Positions 18,504 through 26,856 of a stretch of DNA of 64,000 bases are shown one piece after another. Location: contig JANQKQ010000004.1 in NCBI GenBank assembly GCA_028281105.1, forward strand, positions 1 to 64,000, written 5' to 3'. A model generated the notes under the pieces. That model was not told the DNA's origin. It did not search any database and saw nothing but the letters and a program-made list of their open reading frames with translations. Source of the DNA: Rhizobiaceae bacterium. Lineage in GTDB: Bacteria; Pseudomonadota; Alphaproteobacteria; Rhizobiales; Rhizobiaceae. The translations under genes and the position numbers were made by a program. Within the stretch, counting starts at the first letter, position 1. Every line of letters begins with the position of its first letter.

Positions 18504-19406
18504 ATGCTTGCCCCCAACAAAGAGGTGTTCATCACCTGTGCCGTGACCGGATCGGGTTCGACCCAGGACCGCAGCCCGCACGTGCCGCGCTCGCCGCAGC
18601 AGATCGCTGAAGCCGCTATCGACGCGGCCAAGGCCGGCGCGGCGATCGTGCACTGCCACGTGCGTGACTCCGAGACCGGCGCGCCGGCGCGTGATGTCGC
18701 GCTCTATCGCGAGGTCACTGACCGAATCCGCGATGCCGACACCGATTGCGTGCTCAACCTCACCGCTGGCATGGGCGGTGATCTGGTGCTGGGCGGCACC
18801 GAGAAGCCTTTGCCGCCGGTCGCCGGAACCGACATGGTGGGCGCAGCCGAGCGCATGGAGCATGTGCGCCAGTGCCTGCCGGAAATCTGCACGCTCGACT
18901 GTGGCACCATGAATTTCGCCGAGGCCGACTATGTGATGACCAACACGCCGGGCATGCTGCGCGCCATGGGCGCAATGATGACCGAGCTGGGCGTCAAGCC
19001 GGAGATCGAGGCATTCGACACCGGCCATCTGTGGTTCGCCAAGGAACTGGTCAAGGAGGGCGTGCTCGCCGACGACGCGCTGGTGCAGTTGTGCATGGGC
19101 GTTCCCTGGGGCGCGCCCAACGATCTCAACACCTTCATGGCCATGGTCAATAACGTGCCATCCAACTGGACCTGGTCGGCGTTCTCGCTGGGCCGTCACC
19201 AGATGGCCTATGTGGCCGCCGCCGTGCTGGCCGGCGGCAATGTGCGCGTCGGGCTGGAGGACAATCTGTGGCTCGGCAAGGGCGAACTCGCCACCAACGC
19301 GCAGTTGGTGGAGCGGGCGGTGAGCATTGTCGAGAATCTCGGTTCCACGGTGATCGGGCCGCAGGCGGTGCGGGAGAAGTTGGGACTGATGAAGCGGGTG
19401 GCTTGA
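18504..19406 (+). CDS. Beta-keto acid cleavage enzyme (BKACE, DUF849), probable dehydrocarnitine cleavage
   Basis: 300 residues of the BKACE family: VFITCAVTGSG, AAIVHCHVRD (zinc-binding HxH), LNLTAGMGGDL, CTLDCGTMNF and GLEDNLWLGKG. These zinc enzymes condense a beta-keto acid with acetyl-CoA and split off acetoacetate. In carnitine degraders the member next to L-carnitine dehydrogenase converts 3-dehydrocarnitine to betainyl-CoA plus acetoacetate. The next gene here is that dehydrogenase fused to a betainyl-CoA-type thioesterase, which supports the assignment. ATG 18504 is chosen because GGAGGAG lies just upstream; an in-frame ATG at 18492 would place that ribosome site inside the gene. A 292-bp repeat-bearing gap separates it from its partner. 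Confidence 0.88.
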   Translation: MLAPNKEVFITCAVTGSGSTQDRSPHVPRSPQQIAEAAIDAAKAGAAIVHCHVRDSETGAPARDVALYREVTDRIRDADTDCVLNLTAGMGGDLVLGGTEKPLPPVAGTDMVGAAERMEHVRQCLPEICTLDCGTMNFAEADYVMTNTPGMLRAMGAMMTELGVKPEIEAFDTGHLWFAKELVKEGVLADDALVQLCMGVPWGAPNDLNTFMAMVNNVPSNWTWSAFSLGRHQMAYVAAAVLAGGNVRVGLEDNLWLGKGELATNAQLVERAVSIVENLGSTVIGPQAVREKLGLMKRVA

Positions 19407-19442
19407 GAACGATGTGTCGCGATATGCTTTCTCACGCTTTTG

Positions 19443-19482
19443 ACCCCCACCCTCAATCCCTCCCCACAAGGGGAAGGGAAGG
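19443..19482. repeat. Outer C-rich palindromic repeat, left copy of composite at 19.5 kb
   Basis: The sequence runs cccccaccctcaatccctcc then ccacaaggggaaggg. It is an imperfect inverted counterpart of 19637-19677, and both flank the 98-bp repeat copy 2. Related elements flank copy 4 at 58.6-58.8 kb. Confidence 0.7.
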
Positions 19483-19514
19483 TCGTGGGGCAACGCCTTT
19501 GCCCAAACCCACGG

Positions 19515-19612
19515 CGTCATCCTCGCCCTTGTGGCGAGGATCTAATGCGATCGGCGATATGCTGTGGCGGTGGATGGGTGGTTGGATCCTCGGGACAGGC
19601 CCGAGGATGACG
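19515..19612 (+). repeat. 98-bp palindromic intergenic repeat, copy 2 (forward)
   Basis: Same arms and the same length as copy 1 (cgtcatcctcgcccttgtgg ... cgaggatgacg). The central ~36 bp, tgcgatcggcgatatgctgt followed by ggcggtggatgggtgg, aligns to copy 1 in the same orientation. Lies between the BKACE gene and the carnitine dehydrogenase gene, both read left to right. Confidence 0.9.
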
Positions 19613-19636
19613 ACCGGGAAGGTGGCACGGCCCAAG

Positions 19637-19677
19637 TTCCCCTCCCCCTGGTGGGGAGGGGTTAGGGGTGGGGGGAA
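19637..19677. repeat. Outer C-rich palindromic repeat, right copy of composite at 19.5 kb
   Basis: ttcccctccccctggtgggg followed by aggggttaggggtgggggg. It is the inverted partner of 19443-19482, so the 98-bp element sits within a larger imperfect palindrome. Confidence 0.7.
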
Positions 19678-19698
19678 TCCCAGCATCGAGGTTTGTCA

Positions 19699-21171
19699 AT
19701 GACCCCCTCCAAAGCAGCCGTGATCGGCGGTGGCGTGATCGGTGCGGGGTGGGTGGCCCGGCTGATCGAGAACGGCGTCGAGGTCGCCGTGTTCGATCCC
19801 GCCCCCGACGCACACGACAAGCTCGAAGCCGTGTTCGCCAACGCCGAGCGCGCCTACGCGAAGCTCACCATGGCCGCGCGCGGCGGCAAGGGGGAGTGGC
19901 GGCTGTGCGGAACCATCGACGAGGCAGTCGCGGGCGCGCAGTTGATCATCGAGGCGGTGCCGGAGCGGCTGGAGCTTAAGCGCAAGGTTTACTCGGAGAT
20001 CGAGGCGGCGGCGGACGAGGGCGCGCTGATCGCCTCATCCACCTCCGGCCTGCTGCCCACCGACCTGCAGGCGGAAATGGCCCATCCGGCCCGCTTCCTG
20101 GTCGCGCACCCTTTCAACCCGGTCTACCTGCTGCCGCTGGTGGAACTGGTGGGCGGGGAGAAGACCGCGTCTGAGGCGATCGAGCGCGCCAAGGCGATCT
20201 TCGCCGGGATGGGCATGCATCCGCTGCACATCAAGAAGGAGATCGATGCGTTCGTCGCCGACCGGCTGATGGAAGCGATGTGGCGCGAGGCGTTGTGGCT
20301 GGTCAATGACGGCATCGCCAGCACCGAGGAGATCGACGACGCGGTGCGCTACGGCTTCGGCCTGCGCTATGCGCAGATGGGGATTTTCGAGACCTTCCGC
20401 ATCGCCGGCGGGGAGGCGGGCATGCGCCATTTCCTCGACCAGTTCGGCCCGGCGCTCGCCTGGCCGTGGACCAAGCTGATGGACGTGCCCGATCTGAACG
20501 AAGCGCTCGTGGAAACCATAGCCAGCCAGTCAGATGCCCAGTCGGGCGGCCACTCCATTCGAGAATTGGAGCGCATTCGCGACGACAATCTGATCGCGAT
20601 CATGCAGGCGCTCAAAGCCAACGAATGGGGGGCGGGCAACACGCTGGCCGCCTACGAGGCCAAGCTGTTCGATTCTGGCGCGGCCAAGAGCGACGCGGTG
20701 GACTTCTCGCAGCCGGTCACCACCCTGGAGCGCACCGTGCCGCCGGACTGGACCGACTACAACAACCACATGAACGAGGCGCGCTATCTGCAGTGCTTCG
20801 GCGATGCCACCGACGCCTTCATGCGGATGATGGGGGTTGACGCCGACTATATCGCCACCGGCAACTCGTTCTTCACCGTCGAGACCCACATCCGCCACCT
20901 GGACGAGGTGCGCGTCAACGAACCGATTGTCGCGCTGACGCAGCTGATCGACGCCGGCGGCAAGAAGATGCACCTGTTCCACAAGCTGTTCCATCGCGAC
21001 GGCGGCCTGCTCGCGACCGGCGAGCACTTGCTGCTGCACGTGTCCCTGGAGACCCGCTCGACCAGCGAGCCGGCGGCGCATGTAGCGGCGAAGCTGGCCG
21101 AAGTGATGGCGCTGCATGCCAAGCTCCCCGTGCCAGAAGGCATCGGCCGGGCGGTCGGGCAAAAGAGGTGA
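19699..21171 (+). CDS. lcdH: L-carnitine dehydrogenase fused to a hot-dog thioesterase
   Basis: 490 residues. The N-terminal Rossmann domain (AAVIGGGVIGAGWVARL) and the 3-hydroxyacyl-CoA-dehydrogenase-like C domain (to about 320) match carnitine 3-dehydrogenases (VAHPFNPVYLLPLVELVGG). Residues from about 335 to 480 form a 4-hydroxybenzoyl-CoA-thioesterase-like hot-dog domain (DWTDYNNHMNEARYL). The fused form is known in Rhizobiales: the dehydrogenase oxidises L-carnitine with NAD to 3-dehydrocarnitine, and the thioesterase releases glycine betaine from betainyl-CoA after the BKACE step. ATG 19699 is preferred over an upstream TTG because gagg lies about 7 bp ahead. First gene of a tightly packed run to 26613. 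Confidence 0.9.
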   Translation: MTPSKAAVIGGGVIGAGWVARLIENGVEVAVFDPAPDAHDKLEAVFANAERAYAKLTMAARGGKGEWRLCGTIDEAVAGAQLIIEAVPERLELKRKVYSEIEAAADEGALIASSTSGLLPTDLQAEMAHPARFLVAHPFNPVYLLPLVELVGGEKTASEAIERAKAIFAGMGMHPLHIKKEIDAFVADRLMEAMWREALWLVNDGIASTEEIDDAVRYGFGLRYAQMGIFETFRIAGGEAGMRHFLDQFGPALAWPWTKLMDVPDLNEALVETIASQSDAQSGGHSIRELERIRDDNLIAIMQALKANEWGAGNTLAAYEAKLFDSGAAKSDAVDFSQPVTTLERTVPPDWTDYNNHMNEARYLQCFGDATDAFMRMMGVDADYIATGNSFFTVETHIRHLDEVRVNEPIVALTQLIDAGGKKMHLFHKLFHRDGGLLATGEHLLLHVSLETRSTSEPAAHVAAKLAEVMALHAKLPVPEGIGRAVGQKR

Positions 21172-21178
21172 TCGGGCG

Positions 21179-21901
21179 ATGGATCGGACGCTTTCCAGCT
21201 TTCGCCTGTTGACGTTCGACGTGATCGGCACGCTGATCGATTTCGAGGCGGGCATCCTGGGCTATGTGCGGCCGCTTGCTCGCGGCGCCGGTCTCGAACT
21301 TTCGCAGGACGCGATCCTGGCCGCGTTCGGCGAGGCGGAGGGTGAGCAACACAAAGACGCGCCGCACCTGCCGTTCACCCAGATGCTGGCGCCCGTCTAT
21401 CGGCGCATGGCGGACCGGCTCGGCCTGCCGCATGATGGTGGCGAGGCGGACGGATTTCGCGCCTCGATCTCGGATTGGCCGGCTTTCACCGACAGCGTCG
21501 AGGCGCTGGGCCGGTTGGGTCGGCGGTTTCGGCTGGTGGCGCTGACCAACGCCGACAACTGGGCGTTGGGCCAGATGAGCAAAACGCTGGGCGATCCGTT
21601 CGACGATGCGGTGACCTGCGAGGATGTCGGCGTCAACAAGCCGGACCCGCAGGTATTCGCCTATTGCCGCGGCCGGCAGGCCGTTCACGGATTTGGGCTT
21701 GCCGACACGCTGCATGTGGCGCAAAGCCAATATCATGACATCGGCGTTGCCGCCCGGCTGGGCTATGCCACCTGTTGGATCGAGCGCCGGGCCGGCCGGG
21801 CCGGTTTCGGTGCGACGCCGCAGCCGGATGCAGTGACCAAACCTGACTGGCACTTCACGTCGCTGGCCCAGTTAGCCGACGCGATCGAACAGGAGGGCTG
21901 A
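21179..21901 (+). CDS. HAD hydrolase, haloacid dehalogenase type II-like
   Basis: 240 residues. HAD motif I is FDVIGTLID (nucleophile Asp near residue 13), motif II ALTNAD, motif III NKPDPQVF (Lys) and motif IV SQYHDIGVAARLGY. The D-x-x-GTL form of motif I and the SxxHDIxxA form of motif IV are those of the L-2-haloacid dehalogenase branch. True dehalogenase activity cannot be told from related phosphatases. It starts 7 bp after the dehydrogenase-thioesterase and ends 5 bp before the acyl-CoA dehydrogenase, so it is almost certainly cotranscribed with the carnitine-type genes. Confidence 0.82.
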   Translation: MDRTLSSFRLLTFDVIGTLIDFEAGILGYVRPLARGAGLELSQDAILAAFGEAEGEQHKDAPHLPFTQMLAPVYRRMADRLGLPHDGGEADGFRASISDWPAFTDSVEALGRLGRRFRLVALTNADNWALGQMSKTLGDPFDDAVTCEDVGVNKPDPQVFAYCRGRQAVHGFGLADTLHVAQSQYHDIGVAARLGYATCWIERRAGRAGFGATPQPDAVTKPDWHFTSLAQLADAIEQEG

Positions 21902-21906
21902 AGACA

Positions 21907-23070
21907 ATGGATTTCTCGCTCACCGACGAGCAGCGGATGATCGTGGAGACCACGCGGGCGTTCGTGGAAAACGAACTGGTTCCGCATGAGGCGGAAATCG
22001 AGCGCACCGGAGTGCTGCGCCCGGAACTGGCCGCCGAACTGAAAGCCAAGGCGATCGAGGCCGGGCTCTACGCCGCCAACATGCCCGAGGAGGTGGGCGG
22101 CGCCGGGCTCGATACGCTGACGTGGCTGCTCTATGAAAAGGAGTTGGGGCGGACCAACTACGCGCTGCACTGGAACTGCGTGGCGCGGCCTTCCAACATC
22201 CTGCTCGCCGGCACGCCGGCGCAGAAGGAGAAGTACCTGCTGCCCTGCGTGCGTGGTGAGAAGTCCGACTGCCTGGCGATGACCGAGCCGGGCGCCGGCT
22301 CGGACCTGCGTGGCATGAAGGCGTCGGCGGTGCGCGACGGCGACGACTGGGTGCTCAACGGCACCAAGCACTTCATCTCCCACGCCGACGTGGCCGACTT
22401 CGCCATCGTGTTCATGGCAACCGGCGAGGACGACACCCCGCGCGGGCCGCGCAAGCGCATCACTGCGTTCTTCGCCGACACCGGCCATCCCGGCTACACG
22501 GTGCGCGACGGCTACACCAATGTCTCCCATCGCGGCTACACCAACTCGATCCTGGAGTTCGACGATTGCCGGCTGCCGGCCGACTCGGTGCTCGGCGAGG
22601 TCGACCAGGGCTTCGAGGTGGCCAATTCCTGGCTCGGCGCCACGCGGCTGCAGGTGGCCGCCACCTGTCTGGGTCGGGCCGAGCGCGCGCTCGATGCGTC
22701 GGTCCGGTGGGCCGCCGAGCGCGAGCAGTTCGGCCAGCCGATCGGCAAGTTCCAGGGGGTTTCGTTCAAGCTCGCCGACATGGCCACCGAACTCAAGGCC
22801 GCCGAGCTGATGGTGTGGGAGGCCGGCTGGAAATACGATCAGGGTCAGGCCAGCGACGCCGACATGGCGATGGCGAAGCTGAAGGCGACCGAGATGCTGG
22901 CCATGGTCGCCGACGAGGCGATCCAGATCCACGGCGGCATGGGGCTGATGGACGAATTGCCGCTGGAGCGCATCTGGCGCGATGCGCGCATCGAGCGCAT
23001 CTGGGAGGGCACTTCGGAAATCCAGCGCCACATCATCTCGCGCGCGCTGCTGCGGCCGCTGGGAGCGTGA
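21907..23070 (+). CDS. Acyl-CoA dehydrogenase (possible gamma-butyrobetainyl-CoA dehydrogenase)
   Basis: 387 residues, the usual length of a soluble FAD acyl-CoA dehydrogenase: DFSLTDEQRMIVETTRAFV at the N-terminus, the FAD/substrate segment CLAMTEPGAGSDL, GRAERALDASVRWAAEREQF, and the C-terminal IHGGMGLMDELPLERIWRD with WEGTSEIQRHIISR, where the Glu of WEGT is the expected catalytic base. Between carnitine dehydrogenase and a CaiD-like hydratase it may oxidise a trimethylammonium acyl-CoA such as gamma-butyrobetainyl-CoA; that substrate is inferred from context only. Confidence 0.88.
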   Translation: MDFSLTDEQRMIVETTRAFVENELVPHEAEIERTGVLRPELAAELKAKAIEAGLYAANMPEEVGGAGLDTLTWLLYEKELGRTNYALHWNCVARPSNILLAGTPAQKEKYLLPCVRGEKSDCLAMTEPGAGSDLRGMKASAVRDGDDWVLNGTKHFISHADVADFAIVFMATGEDDTPRGPRKRITAFFADTGHPGYTVRDGYTNVSHRGYTNSILEFDDCRLPADSVLGEVDQGFEVANSWLGATRLQVAATCLGRAERALDASVRWAAEREQFGQPIGKFQGVSFKLADMATELKAAELMVWEAGWKYDQGQASDADMAMAKLKATEMLAMVADEAIQIHGGMGLMDELPLERIWRDARIERIWEGTSEIQRHIISRALLRPLGA

Positions 23071-23086
23071 AGGGCGCAGCGAACCG

Positions 23087-23770
23087 ATGGCCGCGAACCT
23101 CGCCGAGACCGACCTGTACGAACCGGTGAAAGCCCTGCTTCAAGCCCAGGGCTATCAGGTCAAGGGCGAGGTCGGTCCGGCCGACATCGTCGCGGTGCGA
23201 GACGACGAGCCGCCGGTGATCGTAGAGTTGAAGACCGGGTTCTCGCTCGCCCTGTTCCACCAGGCGATCGAGCGATTGAAGGTCACCGATACGGTCTATG
23301 TGGCGGTGCCGCGCGGGACCGGGAGACCGTTCCAGAAGTCCTTGATGGCGAACAAGACCCTGTGCCGGCGGCTGGGGCTGGGGCTGATCACGGTGCGGTT
23401 GCGCGACCGGTTCGCCGAGGTGCATCTCGATCCCGCACCCTACGCGCCGCGCCAGTCGAAGGCGAGGAAAGAGCGGCTGCTGCGCGAGTTCGCCCGGCGG
23501 GTGGGCGACCCCAACCCCGGCGGAATGGCGGTGGGCAAGCGGGTCACCGCCTATCGCCAGGACGCGCTCAAATGCCTGAAGCTGTTGCATGAGAACGGGC
23601 CGACCAAGGCTTCGCAGGTGGCCGCCGCGACCGATGTGCCGAACGCGCGGCGGCTGATGGCCGACGACCATTACGGCTGGTTCGAGCGGGTCGACAAGGG
23701 CATCTACGCGATCACGCCGCGCGGCGAGCAGGCTGTCGGCGAGTATGCCGAGCAGATGGAAGGACTCTAG
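23087..23770 (+). CDS. DUF2161-family PD-(D/E)XK nuclease-like protein with C-terminal winged helix
   Basis: 227 residues. The N-terminal ~110 residues have the PD-(D/E)XK pattern: DLYEPVKALLQAQGYQV, then PADIVAVRDD and VIVELKTG (Asp ... Glu-x-Lys). The C-terminal ~75 residues (ALKCLKLLHENGPTKASQVA ... GIYAITPRGEQAV) look like a winged helix-turn-helix. No biochemical role is established that I know of. It begins 16 bp after the acyl-CoA dehydrogenase and abuts the next gene without a gap, so it is embedded in the catabolic operon; a regulatory DNA-binding role is one possibility. Start chosen at MAANLAETD, where the fold begins. Confidence 0.78.
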   Translation: MAANLAETDLYEPVKALLQAQGYQVKGEVGPADIVAVRDDEPPVIVELKTGFSLALFHQAIERLKVTDTVYVAVPRGTGRPFQKSLMANKTLCRRLGLGLITVRLRDRFAEVHLDPAPYAPRQSKARKERLLREFARRVGDPNPGGMAVGKRVTAYRQDALKCLKLLHENGPTKASQVAAATDVPNARRLMADDHYGWFERVDKGIYAITPRGEQAVGEYAEQMEGL

Positions 23771-25825
23771 GTGGCCGGCCGCGATCTCTCCCGCCTGCTG
23801 CGCCCGCGCTCGATCGCGGCGGTCGGCGGGCGATGGGCGGCCAACGTGGTCGAGCAGTGCCGGCGCATCGGCTTTGATGGCGAGCTGTGGCCGGTGAACC
23901 CGCACGGACGCGAAGTGCATGGGCTGGCATCGTTCGCGCGCGTCGAGGACCTGCCGGAACCACCGGACGCGGTATTCGTCGGCGTTAACCGGGAGGCCAG
24001 CGCCGACGTGGTGCGCGCGTTGGCGGCCATGGGCGCGGGCGGCGCGGTATGTTTTGCCTCCGGCTTTGCCGAGAGCGAGGGCGAGCAGGCCGGCGGCGCG
24101 GCGGCGCAGGCCGCGCTGATCGATGCGGCCGGCGACATGGCTGTTCTGGGCCCCAACTGCTACGGCTTCATCAACTGCCTGGATCGCGCCGCGCTATGGC
24201 CGGATCAGCACGGGGCCGTGCCAGTCGAGCACGGCGTGGCGATTTTCACCCAGTCGTCGAACATCGCGATCTCGATGACCATGCAGGCGCGTGCCCTGCC
24301 GATCGCCTACATGATCACCGCCGGCAACCAGGCGCAGGTGGGCCTGGCCGACCTCGCCATGGCGGCGCTGGAGGACGATCGCGTCACCGCGCTCGGCCTG
24401 CACATCGAAGGCGTCGGCGACATCCGCGCCTTCGAGGCGATGGCGGGCCGCGCGCGCGATCTGGGCAAGCCGGTGGTGGCGCTCAAAGTCGGCCGCAGCG
24501 AGGCCGCGCAGGCGACCACCCTGTCCCATACCGCCTCGCTCGCCGGCAGCGATGCGGGAGCCGACGCGCTGTTCGAAAGGGCGGGCGTGGGCCGGGTGCA
24601 TTCGGTTCCAGCCTTTCTCGAGACGCTCAAGCTGCTGGACGTGCATGGGCCGCTCGCCGGCAATTCCATCGCCTCGATCAGCTGTTCCGGCGGCGAGGCG
24701 AGCCTGGTTGCCGACGCAGCGGAAGGCCGCGACCTGGTATTCGGCGAACTGGGCGAACGGCAGACACGCGCGTTGCGCTCGGTTCTCGGGCCGCGCGTCG
24801 CGCTCGCCAATCCGCTGGACTACCACACCTATATCTGGGGCGACGAGGATGCCATGGCGGCGACCTTCGCCGCTATGTTGTCGGGCGGGGTCGATATGAC
24901 CCTGCTGGCCGTCGATTTTCCGCGCGCCGACCGTTGCGATCCGGGCGACTGGATGTGCATCATCGAGGCGCTGGGCCGGGCGATCGATGAGACCGGTGGC
25001 CGGGCCGGTCTGGTCTCGGTGGTGCCGGAGGCGATGCCCGAGGACATTGCGGCCCGGCTGGCGGAGAAGTCGATTGTCTGCTTCCAGGGGATCGACGAGG
25101 CGCTGACGGCCATCGAAACGGCGCACGGCATCGCCCGGGTCTGGCGGCGGCCGGCGCCGGAGCCGACATTGCCCGTGCAGGCGGTGGGGCAGGGGTCGGT
25201 CGAGCTGATAGACGAGGCCGAGGCCAAGGCGATGCTGGCGGCATTCGGCGTAAGCGTGCCCGAAGCGCGAACCGTGTCCCACGCGGCCGAGTTGCGCGAA
25301 GCCGGCGAGGCGATCGGCTATCCCCTCGTGCTCAAGGCGCTGGGGCCCGCGCATAAAAGCGAGGCCGGCGCGGTGCGCGTCGGTCTCACGGGCGTTGACG
25401 AACTGCTGGCCGCCCGCGCGCAGCTGGAGAAGTTGGGCGGGCCGCTGCTGGTCGAGCAGATGATCGAGGGCACGGTGGCCGAACTGCTGGTCGGCGTCGT
25501 GCGCGACCCGGCCCACGGCTTCGTGATGAGCGTGGGCGCCGGAGGGGTGCTGGCGGAGCTCATCGAAGATACGATAAGCGTGTTGCTGCCGCTCGATCGC
25601 GACCGGCTCGGCGAAAAGATCAAGGGTCTGAAAGTGGCGCGGCTGCTGGCCGGTTATCGCGGCCGGCCGCAGGCCGATTTTGAGGCAGTCGTAGACGCTT
25701 GCGATGCGGTGGCCCGGTTCGTTGCCGAACGGGCCCGAACGATAGAGGAAGTGGAGATCAACCCGCTGCTGGCGCTGCCCGGCAAGGCGGTGGCGGTGGA
25801 CGCGTTGATCCGAATGAGGAGGTGA
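23771..25825 (+). CDS. NDP-forming acyl-CoA synthetase (acetate-CoA ligase family)
   Basis: 684 residues, GTG start directly after the previous stop. Domain order is a CoA-binding Rossmann domain (about 8-130; LLRPRSIAAVGG), succinyl-CoA-ligase-like flavodoxin domains (about 145-430) with the phosphohistidine loop LSHTASLAGSDAG (His near 253), and a C-terminal ATP-grasp domain (about 460-684; YPLVLKALGPAHKSEAGAV, VEEVEINPLL). It would make an acyl-CoA from a free acid using ATP with release of ADP and phosphate. In this operon a trimethylammonium acid such as gamma-butyrobetaine or crotonobetaine is a reasonable candidate, not demonstrated. Confidence 0.85.
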   Translation: MAGRDLSRLLRPRSIAAVGGRWAANVVEQCRRIGFDGELWPVNPHGREVHGLASFARVEDLPEPPDAVFVGVNREASADVVRALAAMGAGGAVCFASGFAESEGEQAGGAAAQAALIDAAGDMAVLGPNCYGFINCLDRAALWPDQHGAVPVEHGVAIFTQSSNIAISMTMQARALPIAYMITAGNQAQVGLADLAMAALEDDRVTALGLHIEGVGDIRAFEAMAGRARDLGKPVVALKVGRSEAAQATTLSHTASLAGSDAGADALFERAGVGRVHSVPAFLETLKLLDVHGPLAGNSIASISCSGGEASLVADAAEGRDLVFGELGERQTRALRSVLGPRVALANPLDYHTYIWGDEDAMAATFAAMLSGGVDMTLLAVDFPRADRCDPGDWMCIIEALGRAIDETGGRAGLVSVVPEAMPEDIAARLAEKSIVCFQGIDEALTAIETAHGIARVWRRPAPEPTLPVQAVGQGSVELIDEAEAKAMLAAFGVSVPEARTVSHAAELREAGEAIGYPLVLKALGPAHKSEAGAVRVGLTGVDELLAARAQLEKLGGPLLVEQMIEGTVAELLVGVVRDPAHGFVMSVGAGGVLAELIEDTISVLLPLDRDRLGEKIKGLKVARLLAGYRGRPQADFEAVVDACDAVARFVAERARTIEEVEINPLLALPGKAVAVDALIRMRR

Positions 25826-25830
25826 CCGCC

Positions 25831-26613
25831 ATGGGCGAACCGATCAAGACCCGTCGCGAGGACGGGGTTCTGGAAGTCGTCATCGACCGGCCGAAGGCCA
25901 ATGCGATCGACCTGGCGACCAGCCGGGTGATGGGCGAGACCTTTCGCGAATTTCGCGACGATGACGATCTGCGCGTCGCCATCGTCACGGCCGCCGGAGA
26001 GAAGTTCTTCTGTCCCGGCTGGGATCTGAAGGCCGCGGCCGGCGGCGACGCGGTCGACGGCGATTACGGCGTCGGCGGCTTCGGCGGGTTGCAGGAACTG
26101 CCGGGCCTCAACAAGCCGGTGATCGCGGCGGTGAACGGCATCTGCTGCGGCGGCGGGCTGGAGATCGCGCTGTCGGCGGACCTGATCCTGGCCGCCGATC
26201 ACGCCACCTTCGCGCTGCCGGAGATCCGCTCGGGCACGGTGGCGGACGCCGCCTCGATCAAGCTGCCCAAGCGCATTCCCTATCACATCGCCATGGACAT
26301 GCTGCTCACCGGCCGTTGGCTGGATGCAGAGGAGGCGCATCGCTGGGGCTTTGTCAATGAGATCGTGCCGGCGGCGGACTTGAGCGCGCGCGCGTGGGAG
26401 CTGGCGCGACACCTGGCATCCGGCCCGCCGCTGGTGTTCGCGGCGATCAAGGAGGTGGTGCGCGAGGCCGAAGACATGAAGTTCCAGGACGCGCTCAACC
26501 GCATCACCAAACGCCAGTTCGCCACGGTCGACACGCTGTATTCCAGCGACGACATGCTGGAGGGTTTCAACGCGTTCGCGGAGAAGCGCGATCCGGCGTG
26601 GAAGGGGCGGTGA
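25831..26613 (+). CDS. caiD: CaiD-like enoyl-CoA hydratase (crotonobetainyl-CoA hydratase-like)
   Basis: 260 residues of the crotonase family. The sequence follows E. coli CaiD as I recall it along most of its length: IDRPKANAID, VAIVTAAGEKFF, GWDLKAAA, KPVIAAVNG, LPEIRSGT and a C-terminal AEKRDPAWKGR. The two catalytic glutamates of the superfamily are present (GGLEIAL and LPEIRSG). It should hydrate crotonobetainyl-CoA to carnitinyl-CoA, feeding the carnitine dehydrogenase upstream. The usual second-Glu loop GG is replaced by AASI. The start is set by a strong GAGGAGGTGA ribosome site 5 bp after the ligase gene. Symbol given by resemblance; the exact substrate is unproven. Confidence 0.8.
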   Translation: MGEPIKTRREDGVLEVVIDRPKANAIDLATSRVMGETFREFRDDDDLRVAIVTAAGEKFFCPGWDLKAAAGGDAVDGDYGVGGFGGLQELPGLNKPVIAAVNGICCGGGLEIALSADLILAADHATFALPEIRSGTVADAASIKLPKRIPYHIAMDMLLTGRWLDAEEAHRWGFVNEIVPAADLSARAWELARHLASGPPLVFAAIKEVVREAEDMKFQDALNRITKRQFATVDTLYSSDDMLEGFNAFAEKRDPAWKGR

Positions 26614-26648
26614 GGGGAGCGATCAAGGGGCGGCGCCACTCCCTACTG

Positions 26649-26746
26649 CGTCAACCTCGGGCTTGTCCCGAGGATCTAAACACCCAGCCACCACTACGAC
26701 CCATCGGCAACGGGGTTAGATCCTCGCCACAAGGGCGAGGATGACG
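26649..26746 (-). repeat. 98-bp palindromic intergenic repeat, copy 3 (reverse)
   Basis: Arms cgtcaacctcgggcttgtcc and aagggcgaggatgacg; exactly 98 bp. The central spacer aligns to copy 1 only after reverse complementing (ccccgttgccgatgggtcg against ccccgttgtcgatgggtcg), so this copy is inverted. It separates the CaiD-like gene from the downstream SDR on the same strand. Confidence 0.9.
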
Positions 26747-26856
26747 CGGTGGATTTGGGCAGGTGGTGTCCGCGCGAGCGTCTGCGAAGATTCCGCGCTT
26801 GCCATCCGCCCGGCTTTGGCCGAACGTGCGGCCAAACGATTAGCAAAGCGGAGTGA

